This document shows positions 1-7,632 of a stretch of DNA of 14,371 bases, one piece after another. The notes beneath the pieces are model-generated. The model had not been told where the DNA came from. It worked only from the letters and a program-made list of their open reading frames with translations, and did no database searches. The stretch is taken from assembly GCA_000436115.1 (NCBI GenBank), contig FR894531.1, positions 1-14,371 on the forward strand, read 5' to 3'. The number at the start of each line of letters is the position of its first letter. Position 1 is the first letter of the stretch. The stretch comes from Firmicutes bacterium CAG:534. Lineage in GTDB: Bacteria; Bacillota; Clostridia; Lachnospirales; Lachnospiraceae. Both the position numbers and the translations under genes were made by a program.

Positions 1-1453
1 CCTCACCCTTGCCAAACTCAACTTTTACGTTGATATGTCCGTCTGGCTTTTTGTGGGAAAGCAGTACTACCGTCTCCACATTCCCCGTCCAGGGAAACTG
101 ATCCACCGCTACTGCCCGTTCCACATGATAACCGCTTTCCAAAAACACCTCCAAATCCCTGGCAAGACTTGTAGGCTTGCAGGAAATGTAGACCAGCTTA
201 GGGATCCCGTAAGCTATGATCTTCTTAAGAGCCTTGGGATGCACTCCGTCCCTGGGTGGATCAAGAATGATCATGTCAGGCTTTTCCTCTATTTCATCCA
301 GAACTTTTAAGACATCGCCTGCAATAAACTCACAGTTATGTAAACCATTCAGTTCTGCATTGACCCTTGCAGCTTCCACTGCCTCCTCGACAATCTCCAC
401 TCCAATCACCTTTTTGGCAACAGGCGCCATAAGCTGTGCAATGGTTCCCGTTCCACTGTACAGATCGAAAACTACCTTATCTGCTTTTCCGCCCTCCTCC
501 AGGCTTCCAACATATTCCCTTGCAGTTTCATACAGAACTTCAGCCCCTAAGGAATTGGTCTGGAAAAAGGAAAAGGTGGAAATTTTAAATTTCAGCCCCA
601 AAAGCTCCTCAAAAAAGAAATCCTGTCCATAAAGAATTTCTGTCCTGTCACTTTGAACCACATCTGCCACAGAATCATTTACAATATGAAGAATTCCGGT
701 TATTTTCCCTGTTAAATCCAAATTTAACAATTCTTCCTTCCACTTCTCAAGAAAGGTCTTTTCATCAGGAATTCCTTCATCTGCCTTAGAGGTTGTAACC
801 AGCGCTATCAGGATCTCTCCTGTTCTGGCTGCCTTTCTGACCAGCAAATGCCGCAGATATCCTTCATGCCTAAGTCTGTGAAAAAAGGAAACTCCTTCAA
901 AAAAGCTTCTGGTGCTTTGCAGGATCTTTCGATAGTCCTCATCCACGATCTGGCAATCCTTTACCGTTACAATATCATAAAAGCTGCCTCTTTTATGCAT
1001 TCCCAGGGCAAGCGGCCCATCCTTATATTCGTCTCCAAAGGAAAATTCCATTTTATTGCGGTATCCGCTTATAGCCGGGCTGGCCTTGATCCCCTCAAAG
1101 CTCCAAGGCTCCGTTTGTCTGCTAAGAGGAACCTCTAACAGTCTTTTCACCTGCTCTTCTTTTATTTTAAGGGCAGTTTCGTAGGGCAGTGACAAGTACA
1201 TACAGCCGCCGCACTGTCCAAAATGAGGACAGGGACTTTCCACTTCCAGGGGAGAAGCCTCCAAAATCTCAAGGAGTCTGCCTTCCGCCCTTCCTCCTCT
1301 CTTTTTGGAAACAACAAAGTTGATCTTCTGGCCCGGGAGTACATTTTTAACCACACAGCTTCCTTCCTCCGTCCTTACAACACCCTTTCCGGGAAAATCA
1401 ACTCTTTCTACAATGCCGGTTAATACCTGCCCCTTCTTCATTCTTTTATCCAT
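1..1453 (-). CDS. rlmD: 23S rRNA (uracil-C5)-methyltransferase, RlmD/RlmCD (RumA) family, 3' end cut by window edge
   Basis: Translating the minus strand from ATG 1453 gives 484 residues with no stop before base 1, so the C-terminus lies outside the window. An N-terminal TRAM-like region (about residues 8-66) is followed by the iron-sulfur cysteines CPHFGQCGGC (Cys75, Cys81, Cys84) with a fourth candidate at Cys167. The Rossmann SAM site DLYSGTGT is near residue 330, DPPRDG starts at Asp398, and the catalytic loop SCKPTS has Cys425 as the expected nucleophile. The family makes 5-methyluridine in 23S rRNA; in Firmicutes one enzyme (RlmCD) can serve both U747 and U1939, so the exact site cannot be read here. 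The catalytic domain normally ends near VVLLS. This protein runs on with VKVEFGKGE, as in Lachnospiraceae versions with a C-terminal extension (recalled, not checked). The start is chosen because AGGA sits 5 bases upstream; Met5 is an alternative. Confidence 0.93.
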   Translation of the reverse strand, partial: MDKRMKKGQVLTGIVERVDFPGKGVVRTEEGSCVVKNVLPGQKINFVVSKKRGGRAEGRLLEILEASPLEVESPCPHFGQCGGCMYLSLPYETALKIKEEQVKRLLEVPLSRQTEPWSFEGIKASPAISGYRNKMEFSFGDEYKDGPLALGMHKRGSFYDIVTVKDCQIVDEDYRKILQSTRSFFEGVSFFHRLRHEGYLRHLLVRKAARTGEILIALVTTSKADEGIPDEKTFLEKWKEELLNLDLTGKITGILHIVNDSVADVVQSDRTEILYGQDFFFEELLGLKFKISTFSFFQTNSLGAEVLYETAREYVGSLEEGGKADKVVFDLYSGTGTIAQLMAPVAKKVIGVEIVEEAVEAARVNAELNGLHNCEFIAGDVLKVLDEIEEKPDMIILDPPRDGVHPKALKKIIAYGIPKLVYISCKPTSLARDLEVFLESGYHVERAVAVDQFPWTGNVETVVLLSHKKPDGHINVKVEFGKGE

Positions 1454-1482
1454 GCCTTTCCTATGAGTTTTCTCTATAGATT

Positions 1483-1517
1483 AAAAAAGGGATGCGCAAT
1501 ATCCTTCTGCGCATCCC
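1483..1517 (-). terminator. Rho-independent terminator of the small membrane-protein gene
   Basis: A perfect 10-bp inverted repeat, GGGATGCGCA (1489-1498) and TGCGCATCCC (1508-1517), encloses a 9-base loop. On the minus strand it is followed at once by six T residues (complement of 1483-1488). It lies 19 bases past the stop of the gene ending at 1537 and only 29 bases before the rlmD start, so rlmD must rely on read-through or on a promoter overlapping the hairpin. Confidence 0.93.
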
Positions 1518-1536
1518 GCATTCTTACCAAATCAAC

Positions 1537-1875
1537 CTATTCTTCTGCCAGGTTTTCCTTTACTGCTTCCTTAACCGGCTTCTTTTCCGGTTCCTCGTCT
1601 TCAAAGAAATCATCTTCAAAGTCATCATCAAAATCGTCTTCAAAGTCTTCCAGATAATCCGGGATCAGATAGCGGTAAACTGCATATGCAATAGCCGCTA
1701 CAGCCGCAACTGCACCGATCACAGCCAGAACCCAGACAACAGGACTGATCTTCTTTTCCTCCTCCTGCTTTCTTCCAAAAAGCTCATTTACTCTGGCTGA
1801 TCCTAAAACCTCTTCCAATTTATCTAAAATCTCTGCTTTGCTCATCATTCTTGCCTTACAAAATTTCTTATCCAT
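1537..1875 (-). CDS. small single-pass membrane protein with periodic acidic/Phe tail, function unknown
   Basis: This 112-residue protein is not one I can name. The start at ATG 1875 is chosen over an in-frame ATG at 1902 because AGGGAGG lies 7 bases upstream of 1875. Residues 12-42 form a charged helix-like segment (SKAEILDKLEEVL then RKQEEEKK). Residues 45-67 are one transmembrane helix rich in Ala and Val. From residue 73 the tail is almost wholly Asp, Glu and Phe, with Phe at 78, 82, 86 and 90, then a Lys/Glu/Pro-rich end. The charges flanking the helix do not clearly fix topology. It is probably transcribed alone: TATAAT lies at 1925-1920 upstream and a strong terminator lies downstream. 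YtxH-like or other small envelope proteins are possible relatives, but no domain signature is visible. Confidence 0.8.
   Translation of the reverse strand: MDKKFCKARMMSKAEILDKLEEVLGSARVNELFGRKQEEEKKISPVVWVLAVIGAVAAVAAIAYAVYRYLIPDYLEDFEDDFDDDFEDDFFEDEEPEKKPVKEAVKENLAEE
1596..1651 (-). repeat. degenerate 12-base repeat encoding the Asp/Glu/Phe tail
   Basis: Within the small membrane-protein gene, variants of the plus-strand unit TCNTCTTCAAAG recur about every 12 bases. Each encodes a tetrapeptide such as EDDF or DDDF, placing Phe every fourth residue. Whether this arose by slippage or by selection on the protein cannot be told from one sequence. Confidence 0.6.
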
Positions 1876-1919
1876 AGTATAACCTCCCTTTCCTTTCTGC
1901 ATCGGTAAAGTTTTTATTG

Positions 1920-1925
1920 ATTATA
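1920..1925 (-). promoter_or_regulatory. candidate -10 box for the small membrane-protein gene
   Basis: The minus strand reads TATAAT at 1925-1920, about 45 bases before the chosen start codon. No convincing -35 hexamer is seen 16-18 bases upstream (AATTTG at 17; TTGGTG only at 14), and there is no TGn extension. The assignment rests mainly on the -10 box and on the gene needing its own promoter 126 bases after pcrA. Confidence 0.4.
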
Positions 1926-2001
1926 ATATACCACCAATTCACCAAATTTACTATAGAAAATCCGGTTACAGACAAATAAATTTTATCCAGGCAAATTTCA
2001 T

Positions 2002-4245
2002 TTACTTATCTCTTTTTTGAAGCTTTGCAAAAGCCGCATACATGATCTTCTGCCCTGCCTCATCAAAATCTACCGTCACCTTATAATCTCTCGGCCCCGG
2101 CTCCAGATCTGTAACGGTTCCTTCCCCATATTTCACATGAACCACTCTGTCCCCGATATCATAGTCCGGCTTTCCTCCGGTCACAGCGCCTGCTCCCTTG
2201 GTAATTCCTGCCGCTGCCAGGGATCCAAGACCTCCTCCTGCAATATACGGCTTATTTTCCGCTGCCGTACGCTTTGGAGCCGCTACGGCAATGGGCCTTG
2301 TTTTTGGCGCCTGAGGCTTATTATCCATAAGCTCCGTGGGAATTTCCCGCACAAACCTGCTTACTGCATTCATCTGAGTTTCCCCTCTTACCATGCGCAT
2401 CTTGGCATAGCACAGAGTCAGATCCTCCTTTGCCCTGGTAATTCCCACATAGGCAAGTCTTCTCTCCTCCTCGATCTCGTCGGGATCATCCGACACGATG
2501 GTCATATAGCTTGGGAAAATTCCATCCTCCATTCCCGTCATATACACATGGGAAAATTCCAGTCCCTTGGCGCTGTGAATGGTCATCAGGAGAACCCTGT
2601 TATTGCCCTCTTCTACATTATCAATGTCAGCCACCAGCGCAACCTCCTCCAGGAATTCCCCTAAGGTAGGCTGATCATGGGTTTCCTCAAAGGCAGCCGC
2701 CTTGCTGATCAGTTCATCGATATTTTCTATTCTGGCCTCTGCGTCTTCTTCATCAGAAGCCTCCAGTTCCTTTACATAACCGGTGGTTTCGATCACATCC
2801 TCTAAAAGCTCTTTGATCCCATAAAAATCCACCTTACTCCTGAAAACATTGATCAGATTTACGAAGGGCTTTAGCTTTTCGGCTGTTTTTGACGTAAGTC
2901 CGGTCACCTCATCGGCCTGGCAAAGGGCCTCATAAAAGCTGATCTCATGCAGCTCTGCATAATCCTGTACCTTTGCAATCGTAGCTGCGCCAATCCCACG
3001 CTTTGGAATATTAATAATCCGCTTAACCGCCAAATCATCACGGCCGTTATCTATTGTTTTCAGATAGGCCAAAAGATCCTTGATTTCTTTTCTGGCGTAG
3101 AAATTTACGCCGCCCACCACATTATAAGGGATCCCCTCTACCACAAAGCGTTCCTCTAAAAGTCTGGCCTGGGCGTTGGTTCTAAATAAAACCGCACAAT
3201 CCCCGTAGTCTGCAATGCCGTTCCTTTTCTTTCCTGCAATATCGTCTGCAACAAATTCCGCTTCTTCATAAGCATTGTCAAACTGTTTGAAATGAATTCT
3301 GTTTCCGTTTCCGTGGTCGGTCCAGAGCGTCTTTTCCTTTCTTCCGGTATTATTTTTGATCACAGCATTTGCCGCATCCAGCACGTTCTGCGTTGATCTG
3401 TAATTCTGCTCTAAGCGGATCACTACCGCTTCCGGATATACCTTTTCAAAATCAAGGATATTTCTGATGTTGGCTCCCCGGAATTTGTAAATAGACTGGT
3501 CATCGTCTCCCACAACACAGAGGTTCCTTGTCCCGGCCGCCAAAAGGCGGATCAGCTCAAATTGAGCGGTGTTGGTATCCTGATACTCATCTACCATAAT
3601 ATACTTAAAACGTTTCTGATAGCTTGCAAGGACCTCCTGATCTGTTTTAAAAAGCTCCACTGTCTTCATGATCAGATCATCAAAATCCATTGCGTTGTTC
3701 TTCCGCAGCGTTTCCTGATATTCCCGATAGGCTGATGCGATTTTCTGCTTCCGGTAGTCTCCTGCCGCATTCAGCTCATACTCCGGCGGAGAGATCAATT
3801 CATCCTTTGCTGAGGAAATGGCTCCTAAAATAGTCCTTTCCTTTAACTGCTTGGTATCGATCTGAAGCCGTTTGCAGACTTCCTTCATCACGGTTTTCTG
3901 ATCGTCTGTATCATAAATGGCAAAATTATTATCATATCCGATCCGGTCTGCGTATCTGCGCAGGATCCGCACGCAGGTGGAATGAAAGGTAGTCACCCAG
4001 ATACTGTCAGAGCCTACTCCAACAAGATTTTCTACCCTCTCCTTCATTTCTCCGGCTGCCTTGTTGGTAAAGGTGATCGCCATAATATTCCAGGAATTTA
4101 CTCCAAGCTCATCGATCAGATATGCAATTCTGTGTGTCAAGACTCTTGTTTTCCCCGACCCGGCTCCTGCCAGTAAAAGCACGGGGCCATCCGTGGTAAA
4201 AACGCCTTTCTTCTGCTGTTCATTTAACGTATCATAAATGCTCAT
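2002..4245 (-). CDS. pcrA: ATP-dependent DNA helicase PcrA (UvrD/Rep superfamily 1A)
   Basis: This complete 747-residue protein is of normal PcrA length. All SF1A helicase motifs are visible: the Q motif at Gln10-Gln11, Walker A AGAGSGKT (26-33), motif Ia ITFTNKAA, Walker B DEYQDTN starting at Asp219, motif III VGDDDQSIYKFRG, motif IV QNYRST, motif V TIHSAKGLEF, and motif VI VGITRAKE near residue 600. Residues 694-747 (DIGDRVVHVKYGEGTV onward) form the Tudor-like C-terminal domain that in PcrA binds RNA polymerase. The enzyme is a 3'-5' helicase acting in excision repair, removal of RecA filaments and transcription-replication conflicts. AGGAG lies 5 bases before ATG 4245. It follows the Tim44-like gene by 16 bases on the same strand, so co-transcription is likely. 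No strong terminator is seen after its stop. Confidence 0.97.
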   Translation of the reverse strand: MSIYDTLNEQQKKGVFTTDGPVLLLAGAGSGKTRVLTHRIAYLIDELGVNSWNIMAITFTNKAAGEMKERVENLVGVGSDSIWVTTFHSTCVRILRRYADRIGYDNNFAIYDTDDQKTVMKEVCKRLQIDTKQLKERTILGAISSAKDELISPPEYELNAAGDYRKQKIASAYREYQETLRKNNAMDFDDLIMKTVELFKTDQEVLASYQKRFKYIMVDEYQDTNTAQFELIRLLAAGTRNLCVVGDDDQSIYKFRGANIRNILDFEKVYPEAVVIRLEQNYRSTQNVLDAANAVIKNNTGRKEKTLWTDHGNGNRIHFKQFDNAYEEAEFVADDIAGKKRNGIADYGDCAVLFRTNAQARLLEERFVVEGIPYNVVGGVNFYARKEIKDLLAYLKTIDNGRDDLAVKRIINIPKRGIGAATIAKVQDYAELHEISFYEALCQADEVTGLTSKTAEKLKPFVNLINVFRSKVDFYGIKELLEDVIETTGYVKELEASDEEDAEARIENIDELISKAAAFEETHDQPTLGEFLEEVALVADIDNVEEGNNRVLLMTIHSAKGLEFSHVYMTGMEDGIFPSYMTIVSDDPDEIEEERRLAYVGITRAKEDLTLCYAKMRMVRGETQMNAVSRFVREIPTELMDNKPQAPKTRPIAVAAPKRTAAENKPYIAGGGLGSLAAAGITKGAGAVTGGKPDYDIGDRVVHVKYGEGTVTDLEPGPRDYKVTVDFDEAGQKIMYAAFAKLQKRDK

Positions 4246-4261
4246 AAAAACTCCTGTTATT

Positions 4262-5017
4262 TTATACTTCCGTCACATTGCTGAAACTCCATGCGTATAT
4301 ATTCAGTTCTACAATAGGGGTTCCGCAGTAAGCGCAGACCTTGCTTCCCAGCCCCGAAATAGGCGCTCCGCAGTTAGGACAGTTGATCCCAAGGGAAAAA
4401 TCCCGTTCCTCTTCTATCAGATTTCTATCCTGAATATAGATCACATCAGTATTATATTTTGCCTGGCACAAGCGATCCCTGCTTCCCTTCAGGATCGTTC
4501 CATCCTCCTTCTGGAGGGTATGATAATATTGTACAGCCGTCTGAAAGGTAATGATACACCTTCCATTTCTCTTTTTGTAATCAGAAATTTCTGTCCTGTG
4601 CAGTTTGATGCTCCCGTAATGCTCTCTTGTTCCTGCTCCCCGGAGCATCTGGATCTTCATTTCCAGCTTGTCGCGCAGTTCCCTGTTTCCTTCCTTCAGT
4701 GCGCCCGGATTTGCGCTGTCCAGTGCAAGCAGATAAGAGGTCAGGACATTTTCTGCCCTGACCTTCATTTCATCATATTGAAATTCCGGGAAATCCCTCT
4801 TGATCTTCGGAAGGTACAGACTGGTCATTGCCGATACGGATTTGGGTGTTTTTGCATATTCCTCCTCCACCTGTCTGAAGCCCTCTTTCAGGTCATCTGT
4901 GCCAAGTGTCTGTCTGGAAAATTCCTTGATCCGATGCACTGCATAAAAAATACAGCCAAACACCGCCAGTATAAGCACCAGCACTACGATCATTCCAATT
5001 AAAGAAACCATTGCCAT
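4262..5017 (-). CDS. membrane-anchored Tim44-like protein with C-terminal zinc ribbon (YdjH-like)
   Basis: This 251-residue protein has an N-terminal transmembrane helix at about residues 3-27 followed by HRIKEF, so the rest is probably cytoplasmic. The middle part (about 80-205) fits a Tim44-like alpha/beta fold: a leading helix, then strands including CIITFQTAVQYY. A treble-clef or ribbon zinc site follows at Cys213, Cys216, Cys228 and Cys231 (CPNC, 11 residues, CAYC). Length and plan resemble B. subtilis YdjH (about 254 residues, from memory). The start is ATG 5017, with GAGGAT about 9 bases upstream. It follows the zinc-ribbon gene by about 38 bases and precedes pcrA by 16, inside one run of four minus-strand genes. 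A membrane partner or adaptor for the SPFH protein is inferred from this context only. No catalytic residues are visible. Confidence 0.78.
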   Translation of the reverse strand: MAMVSLIGMIVVLVLILAVFGCIFYAVHRIKEFSRQTLGTDDLKEGFRQVEEEYAKTPKSVSAMTSLYLPKIKRDFPEFQYDEMKVRAENVLTSYLLALDSANPGALKEGNRELRDKLEMKIQMLRGAGTREHYGSIKLHRTEISDYKKRNGRCIITFQTAVQYYHTLQKEDGTILKGSRDRLCQAKYNTDVIYIQDRNLIEEERDFSLGINCPNCGAPISGLGSKVCAYCGTPIVELNIYAWSFSNVTEV

Positions 5018-5055
5018 GTGATTTTCATCCTCATTTTCAGATGCCAGGCATCATC

Positions 5056-6162
5056 CTAGTAGCTGCTAAGCCAGCATATCAGTGCGATCACCGCGATTGC
5101 TGCAAGGGCAGTGATTATGATCTTAGGAATAGACAACGGCGTCTTGCCGGATACCTTACCGGTTTGTCCGTTTACCATAAACTGATAGATCTTTTCCTTA
5201 TATTTATAGCTGGAAAGCCATACCGGCAGAAGCAGATACTTATATGTCAGCTTGGAAAACCTGCTGTCAACCTTTAAGTTCCTTACATGATCGGCATCTT
5301 TTTCCTTTCGGATCTTATTTTCAATATTTCCCTTGATCTTATATTTAATATTTTCTTTTGCCATTTCCCAGGCTTCCTTGATACCGATAGAATATCTCTC
5401 TGCACCAAAGCCTGCTACATATTCCGGCTTATAGGTCTTATTCTCTGCAGTCTGATAAGGCTCTAAGCCCTGAAGCATGGACTGATTATGATTGGTAGAA
5501 CCGCATACCAGCTCATCATCAAAGGATTCCTGATAACTTCCTCTTACCGGATGCCATTTGGTAACGGTCTCGCTTTTCCCGTCAGAGCCTGTTTTGGTCT
5601 CATCAATTCCATACTCTCCCTTATAGGTAGAATCCGTCTGCGCATCAAAGGTCCAGTAAGGAAGATAAATCCCCTTAAAATGCTTTGCCTTGGCGCTTTC
5701 CTTTGCCATTTTAGGACAAAACCATTTTCTCTTGATCCATTTTTGGAAAAGACCTGCTGCCTCCTTGTCGGAAATCTGAAAGGGAACCACGCCTCCCGGA
5801 GCCATGGTCTTCTGATCCGAGGCCTCCATCACCTGATTGGAACCGCAAAATGGACATACCGCCGAGATCTCTAAGGCATCATAAACGGATTCTCCTCCGC
5901 ATGCTTTACAGATCACTGTTTTCTTTTCTACGCCCCAGTCGCAGTTTTCTACCTTATCAGCATCCTCCAGTGCCAGCTCTGCTGCACTTTCCGGCTCCTG
6001 CTCCGCTTTCTTTATGGTTTCCGTATGGCCGCAGTAGGGGCAGCAAAGCCCCCCTGTAGCCGGATCAAAGTCCATAACGCCGCCGCAGTCAGGACACTTT
6101 TTGTCAGTCTCCTCCAGTGTCTTTACGGTCTTGACATCTAAATTTGTATCAAATTCACTCAT
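5056..6162 (-). CDS. tail-anchored double zinc-ribbon protein (TFIIB-type zinc ribbon, YdjG-like)
   Basis: The protein has 368 residues from ATG 6162. The in-frame ATG at 6186 is rejected because the bases after it form the Shine-Dalgarno run GGGGAGGGG for 6162. Zinc ribbon 1 uses Cys23/Cys26 and Cys41/Cys44 (CPDC...CPYC). Zinc ribbon 2 uses Cys85/Cys88 and Cys103/Cys106 (CKAC...CPFC). A soluble region with YLPYW and, later, LLLPVWLSSYKYK and NGQTGKVSG is typical of the TFIIB-type zinc-ribbon membrane proteins found beside SPFH genes. One hydrophobic helix (about residues 344-366) ends the protein, so it is tail-anchored with the ribbons in the cytoplasm. The resemblance to transcription factor TFIIB is limited to the ribbon; a role in transcription is not implied. 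It lies 35 bases after the SPFH gene. B. subtilis YdjG is the closest relative I can name, from memory. Confidence 0.82.
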   Translation of the reverse strand: MSEFDTNLDVKTVKTLEETDKKCPDCGGVMDFDPATGGLCCPYCGHTETIKKAEQEPESAAELALEDADKVENCDWGVEKKTVICKACGGESVYDALEISAVCPFCGSNQVMEASDQKTMAPGGVVPFQISDKEAAGLFQKWIKRKWFCPKMAKESAKAKHFKGIYLPYWTFDAQTDSTYKGEYGIDETKTGSDGKSETVTKWHPVRGSYQESFDDELVCGSTNHNQSMLQGLEPYQTAENKTYKPEYVAGFGAERYSIGIKEAWEMAKENIKYKIKGNIENKIRKEKDADHVRNLKVDSRFSKLTYKYLLLPVWLSSYKYKEKIYQFMVNGQTGKVSGKTPLSIPKIIITALAAIAVIALICWLSSY

Positions 6163-6197
6163 TCTTTTCTCTTCCCCTCCCCTCATACAAGAAGATC

Positions 6198-7553
6198 TTA
6201 CTGGATGTCCTCATCATTAAATGGATCGCCGCACTCCGGACAGAACTTCGGCGGATTGTGAGGATCCTCCGGTTCCCAACCGCACTTATCGCACTTATAA
6301 AGGGGCGCTCCTACGGGTTTCTTTGCCCCGCACTCTGAACAGAATTTTCCTTTATTTACTGCGCCGCAGGAACAGGTCCAGCCTTCTTCAGCGGGCTTTG
6401 ATGCTCCACATTCTGCACAGAACTTTCCTGTATTTCCGGTCTTGCCGCAGGAGCAGGTCCAGCCTGCTGCCGGTGCGCTTGCAGAAGCAGGTGCTGCCGC
6501 CTGTGCAGGAGCCTGTGCCTGTGCAGGAGCCTGTGCCTGCTGCTGTCCCATCTGGAACAGGTTCTGTGCGTTCATGCCTCCTGCCTGGGTTGCCATATTC
6601 ATTCCCGCAAAGGCCATCATAGGACCGGTTGAGGTATTGGAAGCTGCTGCCTTCATTGCTTCTGCCTGAGCGCCTACAAGGGTTGCTGCCGCCATGTTGG
6701 GATTGCGGAGCACTGCGCTCTTCTGCAGCTCCTTGATCATTGCCTCGTCTTCTTCAGAAGCCTTCATGGCATTGATACCAAAAGAAACGATCTTGATACC
6801 ACGAAGCTGCTCCCATTTTGCGGATAACACTTCATTTAATGCATCTGCAAGCTCCATTGTGTGGGCAGGAATTGCACTGTACCGTACTCCCATTGCAGAA
6901 ATCTTTGCAAACGCCGGCTGCATCGCCGTCATCAGCTCTGTCTTAAGCTGGCTTTCAATCTCACTCTTTTCAAAATCATCCGTTACATTTCCACAGACGT
7001 TGGTATAGAACAGCAGGGGATCTGTGATCTTGTAGGAATACTCTCCGTTGCATCTGATGGAAATATCAATATCAAGGCCGATATTCTGGTCTACCACTCT
7101 AAAGGGCACCGGATTGGCTGTTCCGTACTTATTTCCCATGATCTCCTTGGTATTAAAATAATAAACTCTCTGATCCTTTGCGGTATCTCCGCCAAAGGTG
7201 AAACGCTTTCCGACTGTTGCAAAGGTCTTTTTGATATTTTCACCTAAATTACCATAGAAAAGAGAAGGCTCTGTGGAGGCGTCATATGTAAATTCTCCTG
7301 CTTCCGCACAGAACTCCACAACCTTACCCTGATCTACAATGATCATACATTGTCCTTCATTTACCGCAACAACGGAACCATTGGAGATAATGTTGTCCTC
7401 TCCCTTGTTATTTCCGCCGCTTCTTCCGCTTGTACGCTTTTTCCCTTTCACAACAAGTATATCTGCTTCTAGTGAATCACAGTAAAAATACTCTCTCCAC
7501 TGATCAGCCATAACGCCGCCAGCAGCGCTTGTGATTGCTTTAATTAAACCCAT
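6198..7553 (-). CDS. SPFH-domain protein with three C-terminal zinc ribbons (YdjI-like, 'virion core protein' family)
   Basis: The protein has 451 residues from ATG 7553. GGAGG lies 8 bases upstream, so the in-frame ATG at 7592 is rejected. The start MGLIKAITSAAGGVMADQW and the following strands match the SPFH proteins often annotated as virion core protein. The SPFH/band-7 region spans about 20-260, followed by a helical part (260-330), an Ala/Gln/Pro linker (335-363), and three Cys4 zinc ribbons at about 364-385, 391-410 and 418-443 (CSC...CAEC, CSC...CSEC, CDKC...CPEC). There is no transmembrane helix, so membrane attachment would come from the amphipathic N-terminus or from partners. SPFH proteins form large oligomeric membrane scaffolds. 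B. subtilis YdjI acts with YdjG and YdjH; the same trio follows here. It is first in the run and preceded by a strong promoter. It is longer than YdjI (about 323, from memory), mostly through the linker and ribbons. Confidence 0.88.
   Translation of the reverse strand: MGLIKAITSAAGGVMADQWREYFYCDSLEADILVVKGKKRTSGRSGGNNKGEDNIISNGSVVAVNEGQCMIIVDQGKVVEFCAEAGEFTYDASTEPSLFYGNLGENIKKTFATVGKRFTFGGDTAKDQRVYYFNTKEIMGNKYGTANPVPFRVVDQNIGLDIDISIRCNGEYSYKITDPLLFYTNVCGNVTDDFEKSEIESQLKTELMTAMQPAFAKISAMGVRYSAIPAHTMELADALNEVLSAKWEQLRGIKIVSFGINAMKASEEDEAMIKELQKSAVLRNPNMAAATLVGAQAEAMKAAASNTSTGPMMAFAGMNMATQAGGMNAQNLFQMGQQQAQAPAQAQAPAQAAAPASASAPAAGWTCSCGKTGNTGKFCAECGASKPAEEGWTCSCGAVNKGKFCSECGAKKPVGAPLYKCDKCGWEPEDPHNPPKFCPECGDPFNDEDIQ
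6500..6540 (-). repeat. 18-base tandem repeat encoding an AQAPAQ linker
   Basis: Two exact copies of an 18-base unit starting CCTGTGCAGG occupy 6500-6517 and 6518-6535, followed by a 4-base partial copy. They encode the Ala/Gln/Pro linker between the SPFH domain and the zinc ribbons. Copy number could vary between strains by slippage. Confidence 0.85.
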
Positions 7554-7594
7554 TTTTTTGTCCTCCTTTTTTGTGGTGGGTAAATTCCCCAATT

Positions 7595-7630
7595 ATTATA
7601 TATTATATATTTTTTGTCACTTTTTGTCTA
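7595..7630 (-). promoter_or_regulatory. sigma-A-type promoter of the SPFH/zinc-ribbon/pcrA run
   Basis: The minus strand has TAGACA at 7630-7625, a 17-base spacer and TATAAT at 7607-7602. A second TATAAT follows at 7600-7595. The -35 box begins 2 bases after the stop of the upstream secreted-protein gene, with no terminator between, so read-through may add to expression. The predicted leader is about 40 bases and ends with AAGGAGG. Confidence 0.8.
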
Positions 7631-7632
7631 CT

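Noticed and set aside
1596..1651. Repeat cluster considered as CRISPR-like or as a regulatory repeat
   Set aside because: The repeats are 12 bases, in frame, without spacers, and encode the acidic tail of a protein.
1964..2001. Possible A/T-rich hairpin after the pcrA stop
   Set aside because: Only about seven A:T or G:T pairs can form and the T-run is short; it is too weak to call a terminator.
2017..2664. 215-residue plus-strand open frame opposite pcrA
   Set aside because: It is a shadow of the pcrA coding strand, with no ribosome site and a Cys/His/Ser-rich, domain-free product.
4238..5002. 254-residue open frame on the plus strand opposite the Tim44-like gene
   Set aside because: It lies wholly antisense to a gene with clear domains, lacks a ribosome site, and its product has no recognisable motif; the low stop frequency reflects the codon use of the real gene.
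5056..6162. Reading the zinc-ribbon protein as a TFIIB-like transcription factor
   Set aside because: Only the ribbon resembles TFIIB; there is no cyclin-fold domain, and a C-terminal membrane anchor is present.
7576..7592. GGGTAAATTCCCC considered as an operator or hairpin in the SPFH leader
   Set aside because: The stem is only 3-4 bp and the symmetry is imperfect; it may be chance in A/T-rich sequence.
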